NCBI RefSeq assembly: GCF_018802605.1
Contig: NZ_CP069161.1
Location: 1 to 64,000, forward strand
DNA length: 64,000 bases
Direction of reading: 5' to 3'
From: Paludibacterium paludis
GTDB lineage: Bacteria; Pseudomonadota; Gammaproteobacteria; Burkholderiales; Chromobacteriaceae
A program made the position numbers and the translations under genes. Position 1 is the first letter of the stretch; each line of letters starts with the position of its first letter. The notes under the pieces are model-generated. The model was given only the letters and a program-made list of their open reading frames with translations, did not search any database and was not told the DNA's origin. Positions 1 through 10,864 of this stretch are shown one piece after another.

Positions 1-1407
1 ATGACCGACCTGGAACAATTCTGGCCCCAGTGCCTTACCCGACTCGAAGCGGAACTGTCGTCGCAACAGTTCAACACCTGGATCAAGCCGCTGGCCGCGA
101 GCGCCACGGAAGAGGGTGTTGCGCTGTTCGCGCCCAACCGCTTCATCATGCAGTTCATCAAGGACCGATTCCTTGCGCGTATCGAGGAACTGGCCGTCGA
201 ACTGATGGGTGAGATTCCGGTCGAATTGCGCCTCGGCGCCCCCCAACCCCGCCCCGGCGCGGCGCCGGTCGCGGCCGTGCCGCGCGTGCAGCGCGAGACG
301 GAAACCGTCGCGCCAAGCACCGCGCCCGGCGTCGCCGCGCAGCAGAAACAATCGGCGGTGAAGGCCATCGGTGGCGGGCATGAAGGCACGCGTCTCAATC
401 CCGCCTTCACCTTCGACACCCTGGTGACCGGCAAGGGCAACCAGCTCGCCCGCGCGGCCGCGATGCAGATCGCGGAGAACCCGGGCGATCCGGCCTACAA
501 CCCGCTGTTCGTCTACGGCGGCGTGGGCCTTGGCAAGACCCACCTCATCCAGGCGATCGGCAATCACGTTTTCCAGAAGAACCCCCAGGCGCGCATCCGT
601 TACATCCACGCCGAGCGCTATGTCGCCGACATCATGCGCGCCTATCAGCACAAGGCCTTCGACGAGTTCAAGCGCTACTACCATTCGCTGGACCTGCTGC
701 TCATCGACGACATCCAGTTCTTCGCCGGCAAGAACCGCACCCAGGAAGAGTTCTTCTACGCCTTCAACGCGCTGATCGAGGGCGGCAAGCAGGTCATCAT
801 GACCTGCGACACCTACCCCAAGCAGATCGAGGGCATGGAGGAGCGCCTGATTTCGCGCTTCTCCTGGGGCCTGACCGTGGAAATCCAGCCGCCGGAGCTG
901 GAAATGCGCGTCGCGATCCTGATGAAGAAAGCCGAAGCCGACAACATCAAGCTCGATCACACCGTGGCGTTCTTCATCGCCCAGAACGTGCGCTCGAACG
1001 TGCGCGAACTGGAGGGCGCGCTCAAGCGCGTGGTCGCCTACGCGCGCTTCACCAACCAGAGCATCACGCTCGAACTGGTGAAAGAGGCGCTCAAGGACAT
1101 CCTCGCCGCCGGCAACCGCCAGATCACCGTGGACGCGATCCAGAAGACCGTCGCCGAGTACTACAAGATCAAGCTGTCGGACATGCACTCCAAGAAGCGC
1201 AGCCGCGACATCGCCCGCCCGAGGCAGATCGCGATGGCGCTGGCCAAGGAGCTGACCCAGCTGTCGTTGCCCAATATCGGCGACGCTTTCGGCGGTCGGG
1301 ATCACACGACCGTGCTGCATGCCTGCAAGACCATCGCGGAAATGCGCACCTCGGACCCCGATATCGCGCACGACTACGAAACCCTGCTGTCGATGCTGCG
1401 TAATTGA
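1..1407 (+). CDS. dnaA: Chromosomal replication initiator protein DnaA
   Basis: Binds DnaA boxes at oriC and melts the origin to start replication. The 468-residue protein has the full family architecture: N-terminal domain I (about 1-80), a variable Pro/Ala-rich linker (about 80-130), the AAA+ domain with Walker A GGVGLGKT at 173-180 and Walker B LLLIDD at about 232-237, and the C-terminal DNA-binding domain with signature GGRDHTTVLHAC at 431-442. It is first in dnaA-dnaN-gyrB, with 55 bases to dnaN. The window begins on its ATG, so its promoter and any upstream oriC are not visible. Identification is certain. Confidence 0.99.
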   Translation: MTDLEQFWPQCLTRLEAELSSQQFNTWIKPLAASATEEGVALFAPNRFIMQFIKDRFLARIEELAVELMGEIPVELRLGAPQPRPGAAPVAAVPRVQRETETVAPSTAPGVAAQQKQSAVKAIGGGHEGTRLNPAFTFDTLVTGKGNQLARAAAMQIAENPGDPAYNPLFVYGGVGLGKTHLIQAIGNHVFQKNPQARIRYIHAERYVADIMRAYQHKAFDEFKRYYHSLDLLLIDDIQFFAGKNRTQEEFFYAFNALIEGGKQVIMTCDTYPKQIEGMEERLISRFSWGLTVEIQPPELEMRVAILMKKAEADNIKLDHTVAFFIAQNVRSNVRELEGALKRVVAYARFTNQSITLELVKEALKDILAAGNRQITVDAIQKTVAEYYKIKLSDMHSKKRSRDIARPRQIAMALAKELTQLSLPNIGDAFGGRDHTTVLHACKTIAEMRTSDPDIAHDYETLLSMLRN

Positions 1408-1462
1408 TTGAATTTGTTATCTTGATCCAACGAACACCATTCCTATCTCAGGAGCCCGGAAC

Positions 1463-2572
1463 ATGCTGATTCTGCAAGCCGAACGCGATGCCCTGCTCAA
1501 GCCTCTCTTGGCCGTGACCGGGATCGTCGAGCGCCGTCATACGCTGCCCATCCTGTCCAACGTCCTGATCGAGAAGAAGGGCGGAGAGGTGGGGTTCCTC
1601 GCGACCGACCTCGAAATCCAGATCACCACGGCGAGCGCCGAAGCGCTGCCGGGCGAGGATTTCCGTCTGACCACCTCGGCCAAGAAGCTGCAGGACATCC
1701 TGCGCGCCATTCCCGACAAGACCCAGGTGACCCTGGAGCAGCAGGACGGCGCGCGCCTGGTCCTCAAGGCGGGCAAATCGCGCTTCAACCTGCAGACCCT
1801 GCCGGCGGAGGACTTCCCGTTCCTGTCGGTCGCCGGCAGCGCCAACGCCGCCTTCAGCCTGCCGCAACGGGAACTCAAGCGTCTGATCGCCCAGGTGCAG
1901 TACGCGATGGCCGTGCAGGACATCCGCTACTACCTGAACGGCCTGCTGCTGCAGACCGACGGCAATCAGGTGCGCCTGATTTCCACCGACGGCCACCGCC
2001 TGGCCTTCGCCGCGGCGGACATCGAAACCCCGCTGGCGCGCGCCGAGGTCATCCTGCCGCGCAAGACCATCCTCGAGCTGTACAAACTGCTCGCCGACAG
2101 CGACGACACCATCACCATCGAGCTGCTGGCCAACCAGGTGCGCTTCTCCTTCGGCTCGACGGCGATCATCAGCAAGGTGGTGGACGGCAAGTTCCCGGAC
2201 TACAACCGCGTGATCCCGCTCGACAACGACAAGATCTTCCTGATCGAGCGCCTGACCTTCCTGCACGCGCTGCAACGCGCGGCGATCCTGGCCAACGAGA
2301 AATTCCGCGGCGTGCGCCTCGTGCTGCGCCCGGGCGCGATGTCCATCCTGTGCACCAACAGCGAACAGGAAGAGGCCGAGGAAGAACTCGAGATCGATTA
2401 CCAGGGCGGTGAACTGGAGATCGGTTTCAACATCAATTATCTGCTCGATGTACTGACCAACCTGCAGGCCGACACCCTGCAACTGGCTTTCGGCGACGGG
2501 TACAAGAGCACGCTGGTGACCATTCCCGAGTACACCAACTTCAAGTACATCGTGATGCCGATGCGCATCTGA
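1463..2572 (+). CDS. dnaN: DNA polymerase III beta sliding clamp
   Basis: Forms the dimeric ring that tethers DNA polymerase III and other replication and repair proteins to DNA. The 369 residues match the usual three-domain beta clamp (about 366 aa in E. coli), and the C terminus YIVMPMRI matches the conserved family end (MPMRL/I). An AGGAG ribosome site lies about 9 bases before the ATG at 1463. It sits between dnaA and gyrB and is probably co-transcribed with them. No recF follows, unlike the dnaA-dnaN-recF-gyrB order of gammaproteobacteria. Confidence 0.99.
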   Translation: MLILQAERDALLKPLLAVTGIVERRHTLPILSNVLIEKKGGEVGFLATDLEIQITTASAEALPGEDFRLTTSAKKLQDILRAIPDKTQVTLEQQDGARLVLKAGKSRFNLQTLPAEDFPFLSVAGSANAAFSLPQRELKRLIAQVQYAMAVQDIRYYLNGLLLQTDGNQVRLISTDGHRLAFAAADIETPLARAEVILPRKTILELYKLLADSDDTITIELLANQVRFSFGSTAIISKVVDGKFPDYNRVIPLDNDKIFLIERLTFLHALQRAAILANEKFRGVRLVLRPGAMSILCTNSEQEEAEEELEIDYQGGELEIGFNINYLLDVLTNLQADTLQLAFGDGYKSTLVTIPEYTNFKYIVMPMRI

Positions 2573-2594
2573 TGATTTGCCAGACCACGACTGA

Positions 2595-4994
<2,400 letters not shown>

Positions 4995-4995
4995 G

Positions 4996-5091
4996 GTTGT
5001 AGGGTGACACTCAAAGTGAAATTTGTGTCAGGTTAGTGAAAAAATGCTGACACAGATAATGAAAAACCCACCGGAAACGGTGGGTTTTTTT
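4996..5091 (+). repeat. Dispersed terminator-associated repeat, copy 1
   Basis: The element begins GTTGTAGGGTGA, contains three (G/A)TGAAA units spaced about 17-24 bases apart, and ends in a GC hairpin. The same series, in the same order and nearly the same spacing, recurs at 20612-20704. Seen directly by alignment. Its function beyond termination is unknown. Confidence 0.7.
5062..5091 (+). terminator. Rho-independent terminator after gyrB
   Basis: A perfect inverted repeat (AAAAACCCACCG / CGGTGGGTTTTT) with a GAAA tetraloop and a T tract on the + strand, 68 bases after the gyrB stop. A-rich sequence before the stem means it could also terminate transcription from the other side. Confidence 0.92.
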
Positions 5092-5253
5092 ACGATTGAT
5101 CAAACTACCGCATTTCGGCCAAAGCGGTCTTCTACCCAATCTGATCTGAGCGTCCGTTCGGGGCCACATACAGGCCATTTTCCTTGCGCCGTAGCCGACG
5201 GGGGCTAAATTGGAGCTTGCGCACTTTCGACCTAAAGCAGCTCTTCGTCCGTA

Positions 5254-5279
5254 GAGTTAAAGTCGAATCTGGTGTACGG
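5254..5279 (+). repeat. Left terminal inverted repeat of the IS256-family element
   Basis: Begins GAGTTAAAGTCGAATCTGG and matches the reverse complement of 6666-6691 with three mismatches. Confidence 0.85.
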
Positions 5280-5375
5280 AGGGAGCGGGGAAATTTGAGT
5301 TGAAGGCGGTGGGTGTTCCTGTTGAAATTTTGATTGTCGAGATCGAAACACCAACAGAGAAAGAACACACCCACC

Positions 5376-6647
5376 ATGAAGCATGGTAAAGACAAAACAC
5401 CGGGTAGTCCATCGTCGGAAGTCGGCCTCAGCCTGGAAGACATCATTCGGCAAGGCGCGCGGGACGTGATTCAACAAGCCATCGAGGCCGAGCTGGCCGA
5501 GTTGCTCAGTCAATACGCCAACGTGACGACCCTGCATGGAACCCGATCGGTGGTGCGCAACGGCTACCTGCCGGAACGTGATGTGCTGACCGCCGTGGGC
5601 CCGGTGTCCGTCAAGGTGCCGAAGGTTCGCGACCGCTCAGGGCAAGGGATCAAGTTCAACTCAAGCATCGTGCCGCCCTATGTCCGGCGCTCGGCGCGCG
5701 TGTCGGCGGCGCTGCCGTGGCTGTACTTGAAAGGCGTGTCGACCGGCGACATGGGCGAAGCGTTGTCGGTGCTGCTCGGCGACCAGGCGAAGGGCTTGTC
5801 ACCCAACGTCGTCAGCCGGCTGAAGGCGCAGTGGGCCACAGAGCATGCCGAGTGGAACCGCCGCGACTTGAGCGCCAAGCGCTATGTGTACTGGTGGGTG
5901 GACGGCATCCATGCCGGGCTGCGCGCGGAGGCGTCTACCGATGGGCAATGCCTGCTGGTGATCATCGGCGTCACGCCGGATGGCAAGAAAGAGCGTGTCG
6001 CCATTGCAGACGGGTTTCGGGAGTCAAAGGCGTCATGGCTTGAATTGCTACAGGACCTGAAGGCACGCGGTCTGCAGCATGGTCCGCTGCTGGCGGTCGG
6101 GGATGGCGCAATGGGTTTCTGGGCGGCGTTGGAAGAAGCGTTTGCGGCCACGTGCGGGCAGCGCTGCTGGTTTCACAAAATGGGTAACGTCCTCAACGCG
6201 CTGCCGAAATCGCAGCAGGCACGGGCCAAGGCGGCGATGCAGGAAATCTGGATGGCGGCTACCCGGGACGATGCGCACAAGGCGTACGAGCGCTTTGTGC
6301 GGCAATTCGAAGCCAAATACCCGAAGGCGGTGGAAAAAGTGACCAAGGACCGCGACGCACTGCTCGCGTTCTACGACTTCCCCGCCGAGCATTGGGTGCA
6401 TTTGCGCACGACCAACCCGATTGAGTCGACTTTCGCGACCGTGCGGCATCGGACCACGCGCACACGCAACTGCGTGTCCAAGGCGACCTTCCTGGGGCTG
6501 GCGTTCAAGCTCATCGAGGAAGCCGAGAAATCGTGGCGCAGGATCAAAGGTGCGGAACGAATTGAATTACTGCTGAAGGGCATTCCCTTCAAGGACGGAG
6601 AGGCGGTGCTGGACAATCCATCGCCTCAGCCGGAACTCGCCGCGTGA
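5376..6647 (+). CDS. IS256-family (mutator type) transposase
   Basis: DDE transposase of 423 residues that moves the surrounding element. The catalytic triad fits the family: Asp in WWVDGIHAGLR, Asp in AVGDGAMGFW followed by the C..H pair in QRCWFHKMGN, and Glu in TTNPIESTFATVRHRT. I start at ATG 5376 (MKHGKDKTPG), the first ATG. A TTG-initiated extension to 5334 is open but unlikely. The gene is intact and full length, so the element may still be active. Confidence 0.95.
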   Translation: MKHGKDKTPGSPSSEVGLSLEDIIRQGARDVIQQAIEAELAELLSQYANVTTLHGTRSVVRNGYLPERDVLTAVGPVSVKVPKVRDRSGQGIKFNSSIVPPYVRRSARVSAALPWLYLKGVSTGDMGEALSVLLGDQAKGLSPNVVSRLKAQWATEHAEWNRRDLSAKRYVYWWVDGIHAGLRAEASTDGQCLLVIIGVTPDGKKERVAIADGFRESKASWLELLQDLKARGLQHGPLLAVGDGAMGFWAALEEAFAATCGQRCWFHKMGNVLNALPKSQQARAKAAMQEIWMAATRDDAHKAYERFVRQFEAKYPKAVEKVTKDRDALLAFYDFPAEHWVHLRTTNPIESTFATVRHRTTRTRNCVSKATFLGLAFKLIEEAEKSWRRIKGAERIELLLKGIPFKDGEAVLDNPSPQPELAA

Positions 6648-6665
6648 TAACTTGGTTGCCCGGGG

Positions 6666-6691
6666 CCGTACACCAGATTTGACAATAACTC
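6666..6691 (-). repeat. Right terminal inverted repeat of the IS256-family element
   Basis: Inverted partner of 5254-5279. The 128 bases from here to the next gene (6692-6819) hold nothing I recognise except the imperfect target duplication at 6692-6700. Confidence 0.85.
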
Positions 6692-6819
6692 CAGTCCGTA
6701 TTCACCACTGCAAAGCAGGTGCTCATGGTACATCGTACACAGCGAGGCGCAGTTGTTGGCTTGAGCGAGCCTCTTTAACATTGCTGGCCTGATCCCTCCA
6801 GCTCTTAACTGCAAAGGGC

Positions 6820-9126
6820 TTACCGCAGCTTACGAGACTGGATGAAGTTCAAGGCAGCCTGGGCGTACTGCCGCAACTCGGTGTCATTGATGTCTACTCG
6901 CGGATGGCCACCAGAGGTGTCGTGGTGAAAGGATGCTGCAAAGTCATTGAAGTCGCAAAGGTCGGCATACAGCGGCTGGAGAGCTCTCAACGGATTGGGA
7001 CTGGTGGCGTTTTTCACGACATCTAGCATTTGTCCCACTGTCTGCCCGTCCTTGAAGCGTTTAGGGAAAGATTTGTGCATGTGCCCTTCGACCAGTGGGC
7101 GAAGAGCCTTGGCCACATCCAGGAGCTTCTCTTGAGGTACGTCTCCAGCAAGGAACTTCTCAGTCAAGACGTAGTTCTTGTAGTAGTCCGAAGCGCAGAA
7201 CTCGTCCAGGTCAAACTTGGTGAGTAAGCTGTAGTTATCTGCATCTCGTTGCAAGCAGAGCTCCAGGGTCTCCCCAGCGCTCTTGCGCTTGACGCGTTTG
7301 CGCAGGTCTCGCAGGAAGTGAGCGTCGTGCCCTAGGATGATGACTTGTCCGCACTCCTGTACCATCTTGACTGCTGCTTCTGCCGTGTTATGCCGGCGGT
7401 GGTGGTCCAGGCTGGTGAATACGTCATCAAGTACCACGGTGGCGTGCGCACGGTTTTGGTCTGCAAACAGCCTAGCCAGGAAGAATGCAAACGCCAAAGT
7501 GCGTTTGTCACCTTCGCTCAAAGCTGTATGGAAAGATAGCTCCCCGGCCGCACCAGGGCCGACGTTGACCTTTGCGCCACGTACGTTGATAACGTAGTGT
7601 CCGCGAGGGTCCCCGCCTGCATAAGACGTAGTCAACTTCTCGATGTGGAAAGGTGCGCCAAAGCGCCCCAGCCAGTCGTTGATAGCGACCTGGAAGGTGG
7701 CTAGAAGGTTGGTCATCAAGCCATTGAGGTTGGTCTTGGCGTCGTTCTTGGCCTTCTCCGCATTCTTGTATTCACTCCTGGCTGTCGTCACTGCCTCCAC
7801 CAAGGCCTTTACCTTTGGGTCGTGCCGAGTCTTCTGCAGCTTCAAGGTCGTCCGCTTAGTCGTCAGCACTTGCACGTCAGTTGCTACTAGGGTTTTCTTG
7901 TAAACATCTATCTTCTCATTGATGGCATCGATTTCAGCATTGAAGGCGGTCACCATTGCGATGGCGCTGGTAAGATTGGATTCAATCTCGGCCACAAGGC
8001 TGTCCTTGATAGCTTCAAGAGGAAACGCCTTCTTATCCTCAGCTATCTTGACCAGGGACTGCTGGGCCTCTTGAATAACCTTCTCCGCTGTGACGATGTC
8101 GATGGTCGGCAGCGTGAATTCAATGTCACCATTCCAGTTGCCTACAATGCCTTCATTGAAGACTTGGATGCCTGCCCAGCTTGAGATTGGGATAGCAGAA
8201 ATGCTCTGGGTCACCAGGCCTTTCAATGATTCGATATTCGTCAGGTGGTCCTTGTATGCTTGGTTAAAGTAGGTCTTGTAGGCTTGGATGAGCGCCAGTC
8301 CTTCAGTTTTTTGGCCACAAAACGGACAGTCTGGCTCTGGCTTGTGATGCAATCCGGTGGCGACCCAGCGCTCTGTTGCCGCACCGAGGTGTGCATCGAG
8401 GTGCTTCTTGACTAGCACTTCAGCGTCGTCTTGAACTTGCTCGAACTGTCTACTTACGATGGCCTTGAATTGCTCCAGATCGAATGTGAGTGCAGTCAGC
8501 TTCTTGAAGTCAGGCTTAGCTAGGGTAGCTGCAATTCCCTGGGCGTCCGCAATCTGTTTGTCTAGTGCCTGAATTTCGGAGTCTGTATTAGGTGCCTCTG
8601 GCAGAGTAATGAATGTGTCCACTGCCAGGTCGCCGCGGTAGCCAGTCAGAGCGCCTTCGGCCTCTCGGACCTCGCCTGCCTTAGTTCGCTGCAGTTCGCT
8701 CTGCTTGGAGAACTCAGCTTGGGCAACGACCGCGGCATCACCAAGAGCTAGTTCCAGCAGCGAAGCACGCTGGTCGGGCGTCACGTTGGAGCTTGCATAG
8801 ACGTTGCGCTCGACAAAATCTTGGTTGAAGACGTACAGACTTGGCTTCTGACCGGCCCAGACTTTGCCATCGAATTGAGCATTAAAGTCACCGGTGGGAG
8901 CCTTGAATCGAAATAAGACCTTCTGGTCATTCTGAGCACCAACCGTCTTGCGCTTGGTTAGCTCTGGCACGTTCGCTGATGCACACGCATTGAGCAAGGC
9001 GGCTAGGGTTGATTTACCGCGTGCATTGTCGGCGTAGACAAGCGTAACTTTCTCAAGAGTTAGCGGATGCGGAACGCCACTTTTGATAACACCGATGTTG
9101 TCGATACAAATGACTTTTTCGAGCAC
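6820..9126 (-). CDS. RloC-like zinc-hook AAA ATPase, putative anticodon nuclease
   Basis: 768 residues of the AAA_13/RloC type. Seen: an N-terminal P-loop ADNARGKS at 32-39, long coiled-coil-like stretches, a zinc-hook CPFCG at 267-271, an ABC-type signature LSEGDKRTLAF at 536-546 and Walker B TVVLDD at 563-568. RloC proteins, as known, are SMC/Rad50-like ATPases with a C-terminal tRNA anticodon nuclease and often accompany type I restriction systems. The C terminus has Arg676-x3-Glu680 and His734/735, resembling the Arg-x3-Glu...His triad of PrrC/RloC; this match is my inference. Start is GTG 9126 without an obvious ribosome site. Base composition is clearly lower in GC than gyrB. A restriction-alleviation or phage-exclusion role is likely but unproven. 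Confidence 0.75.
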   Translation of the reverse strand: MLEKVICIDNIGVIKSGVPHPLTLEKVTLVYADNARGKSTLAALLNACASANVPELTKRKTVGAQNDQKVLFRFKAPTGDFNAQFDGKVWAGQKPSLYVFNQDFVERNVYASSNVTPDQRASLLELALGDAAVVAQAEFSKQSELQRTKAGEVREAEGALTGYRGDLAVDTFITLPEAPNTDSEIQALDKQIADAQGIAATLAKPDFKKLTALTFDLEQFKAIVSRQFEQVQDDAEVLVKKHLDAHLGAATERWVATGLHHKPEPDCPFCGQKTEGLALIQAYKTYFNQAYKDHLTNIESLKGLVTQSISAIPISSWAGIQVFNEGIVGNWNGDIEFTLPTIDIVTAEKVIQEAQQSLVKIAEDKKAFPLEAIKDSLVAEIESNLTSAIAMVTAFNAEIDAINEKIDVYKKTLVATDVQVLTTKRTTLKLQKTRHDPKVKALVEAVTTARSEYKNAEKAKNDAKTNLNGLMTNLLATFQVAINDWLGRFGAPFHIEKLTTSYAGGDPRGHYVINVRGAKVNVGPGAAGELSFHTALSEGDKRTLAFAFFLARLFADQNRAHATVVLDDVFTSLDHHRRHNTAEAAVKMVQECGQVIILGHDAHFLRDLRKRVKRKSAGETLELCLQRDADNYSLLTKFDLDEFCASDYYKNYVLTEKFLAGDVPQEKLLDVAKALRPLVEGHMHKSFPKRFKDGQTVGQMLDVVKNATSPNPLRALQPLYADLCDFNDFAASFHHDTSGGHPRVDINDTELRQYAQAALNFIQSRKLR

Positions 9127-9236
9127 AGCAAACCACCCACAGTTTGGTTCCTGATGGCAGAAAGGATAACTACATATATGACGAAACGCTATACTGGCAT
9201 GTACCCCCTATCATTTGTTCTTGCTGACCAGACTAT

Positions 9237-9267
9237 TGGATGAGCCCCCTGAAACATAGGACACCGA
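9237..9267 (+). repeat. Terminal inverted repeat (orfB side) of the IS2-like element
   Basis: Perfect inverted match to 10534-10564. Confidence 0.9.
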
Positions 9268-9274
9268 CCAACGC

Positions 9275-10153
9275 TTAAGTTGATGAAACCGCCAGGCGTC
9301 GAAACTCTCGTGGAGATCGGTATTTCAACGCGCTGTGCGGGTGAAACTTGTTGTAATGCTCAATAGCCATCGCCAGATTCCGGTAAGCCGTATGGGCGTC
9401 CGGTTTCGGCATAGGGCCGACGTAGTCTCGCTTCAGCGTCTTGACCATGCTTTCCGCCATGCCGTTACTCTGCGGGCTGCAGACCGGCGTGGTTACCGGC
9501 TTGAGGCCGATTTCTCGCGCAAACCGCCGAGTATCGGCGGCAATATAACTCGAACCATTGTCGCTCAGCCATTCCACCTCCGGCGAAATACCCAACTGAA
9601 TGCCGCGCTTTTCCACCGCTTCCAACATAACGTCTCGAACCATGTCACCCGTGTAGCCACCGGTCGAGGCTGTCCAACTGATGATTTCACGGTCGCAGCA
9701 GTCCTCCGCAAAGACGACGCGCAGCTTTTCGCCATTATCACAGCGAAACTCGAAGCCGTCCGAGCACCAGCGGCGATTACGGGTGGTCACCGCAACGCGC
9801 CCCTCATGCCTGCGCGGGATACCCGGTTGTTTGAGCCGCCGCTGGAGCAGCAGACCATGCTGACGCATGATGCGATAAATGCGCTTCACGTTGACCGGTG
9901 GCAAGTTACCGGCCTCTCGCTGTCGGCGAATCAATCCCCACGTCCGGCGGTAGCCGTAGCTGGGCAACGGAGAAATGGCGGTCTGGATCTCTTTGACCAA
10001 CTCGCTATCATCGGTCGATCGACAAGAACGACCATCGCGCCAATCAACAGGACGCGACGCACGGCGAATCACGTTCGAGCGCGCCAACCCGAGCGAAGTG
10101 CAGACCGGGGCTACTGGTCTTCCCCCGGCAATAAGGGTGAGCGCGCAATCCAC
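9275..10153 (-). CDS. IS3-family transposase OrfB (integrase core)
   Basis: Catalytic half of the IS2-like transposase: HTH_21-like start, then a DDE integrase core with Asp in [10 protein letters not shown], Asp in [10 protein letters not shown] and Glu in [15 protein letters not shown], ending YRSPREFRR. It overlaps orfA by 43 bases in another frame. The A6G heptamer at the overlap indicates it is made as an OrfAB fusion by -1 frameshifting, as known for this family. The nominal GTG start at 10153 is therefore probably not used on its own. Confidence 0.93.
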   Translation of the reverse strand: MDCALTLIAGGRPVAPVCTSLGLARSNVIRRASRPVDWRDGRSCRSTDDSELVKEIQTAISPLPSYGYRRTWGLIRRQREAGNLPPVNVKRIYRIMRQHGLLLQRRLKQPGIPRRHEGRVAVTTRNRRWCSDGFEFRCDNGEKLRVVFAEDCCDREIISWTASTGGYTGDMVRDVMLEAVEKRGIQLGISPEVEWLSDNGSSYIAADTRRFAREIGLKPVTTPVCSPQSNGMAESMVKTLKRDYVGPMPKPDAHTAYRNLAMAIEHYNKFHPHSALKYRSPREFRRLAVSST

Positions 10154-10500
10154 TTTTTTGTGCGAGCGATGTCCACGGCTTCTTTGAGGATTTCGTTCTC
10201 CATCGTCTTCTTGCCGAGGAGTCGCTGCAGTTCGCGTATTTGCTTGATGGCTGACGCCAACTCGGAGGCCGGCACGACTTCTTCACCCGCGGCAATCGCC
10301 GATAGACTGCCCTCCTGATAAAGTTTGCGCCACTTGAAGAGCTGATTGGGATTGAGCCCATGACGACGGGCCACGAGGGAAACCGACTGGCCGGGCATGA
10401 AGCTTTCGGCCACAATGGCCTGCTTCTCCTCGATGCTCCAGCGGCGGCGGCGCTCGGGTCCGAGTACGTCTGTCTTGTTGTTGGTGTTAGTCATAAACAT
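10111..10500 (-). CDS. IS3-family transposase OrfA (helix-turn-helix)
   Basis: 129-residue DNA-binding half: HTH_8-type domain ([18 protein letters not shown], then [20 protein letters not shown]) followed by a leucine-zipper-like stretch ([21 protein letters not shown]). This is the IS2-group OrfA pattern. The ATG at 10500 lies 34 bases inside the right inverted repeat. Confidence 0.93.
   Translation of the reverse strand: MFMTNTNNKTDVLGPERRRRWSIEEKQAIVAESFMPGQSVSLVARRHGLNPNQLFKWRKLYQEGSLSAIAAGEEVVPASELASAIKQIRELQRLLGKKTMENEILKEAVDIARTKKWIARSPLLPGEDQ
10153..10159 (-). other. Programmed -1 frameshift heptamer (A AAA AAG)
   Basis: On the minus strand AAAAAAG lies in the orfA/orfB overlap, the canonical slippery sequence of IS3-family elements. 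Confidence 0.75.
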
Positions 10501-10533
10501 AGCCTTAAACCTATCCCTTATTCTAAGCGGGGA

Positions 10534-10564
10534 TCGGTGTCCTATGTTTCAGGGGGCTCATCCA
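10534..10564 (-). repeat. Terminal inverted repeat (orfA side) of the IS2-like element
   Basis: Perfect inverted match to 9237-9267. Confidence 0.9.
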
Positions 10565-10620
10565 CACCCTACAACTGTCGTGGATTAGCGCAAAACTCTT
10601 CGCGCAGTTAGTGCAAAAAG

Positions 10621-10646
10621 CAAAGCCCCCGGAAACGGGGGCTTTG
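10621..10646. terminator. Hairpin terminator beyond hsdS
   Basis: Perfect 11-base stem CAAAGCCCCCG / CGGGGGCTTTG with loop GAAA. On the minus strand the stem is followed by CTTTTTG, so it can end the hsdM-hsdS transcript. The rest of the 300-base gap (10565-10864) shows AT-rich sequence and no gene. The run just before the hairpin (GCGCAAAAC...GTGCAAAAAGC) is reminiscent of, but much diverged from, the repeat at 4996. Confidence 0.7.
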
Positions 10647-10864
10647 GTCTTTCTAAGGTCGCTGGCTGAGTTTTTCTCTCAGAATCGCATTAGCGGATGT
10701 AAAAGGAAGTAGCCTGCTTCACCATTTCATGATTTTCATCATTTGGTTCTAGCTGCCTATGCATCAGTTGGATAGATAATTTAAAGGAGGCTGTTAAACA
10801 GGACAGAAAGGGCTAGTTCATTACATCTCTGCCTTGGCGCGTCATTCCTCATAAAAATCTCCGT

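Larger units (their letters stand above)
5254..6691 (+). mobile_element. IS256-family insertion sequence (complete)
   Basis: A 1438-base element bounded by 26-base inverted repeats (5254-5279 and 6666-6691) that agree at 23 of 26 positions, with one transposase gene between them. Directly outside are 9-base flanks (5245-5253 and 6692-6700) that agree at 7 of 9 positions (shared GTCCGTA). This fits the 8-9 base target duplication of the family, slightly decayed. It marks the gyrB-side edge of the low-GC island. Confidence 0.9.
9237..10564 (-). mobile_element. IS3-family insertion sequence, IS2-like group (complete)
   Basis: A 1328-base element with perfect 31-base terminal inverted repeats at 9237-9267 and 10534-10564, each beginning TGGATGAGCCCCC at the outer end. 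It carries orfA and orfB in the order and overlap typical of IS3 elements. The five bases outside each end (actat and caccc) do not match, so no target duplication is visible. The neighbouring DNA was probably rearranged after insertion. It separates the RloC-like gene from hsdS. Confidence 0.92.

Noticed and set aside
1408..1462. Origin of replication between dnaA and dnaN
   Set aside because: 55 bases without DnaA-box clusters; oriC more likely lies upstream of dnaA, outside the window.
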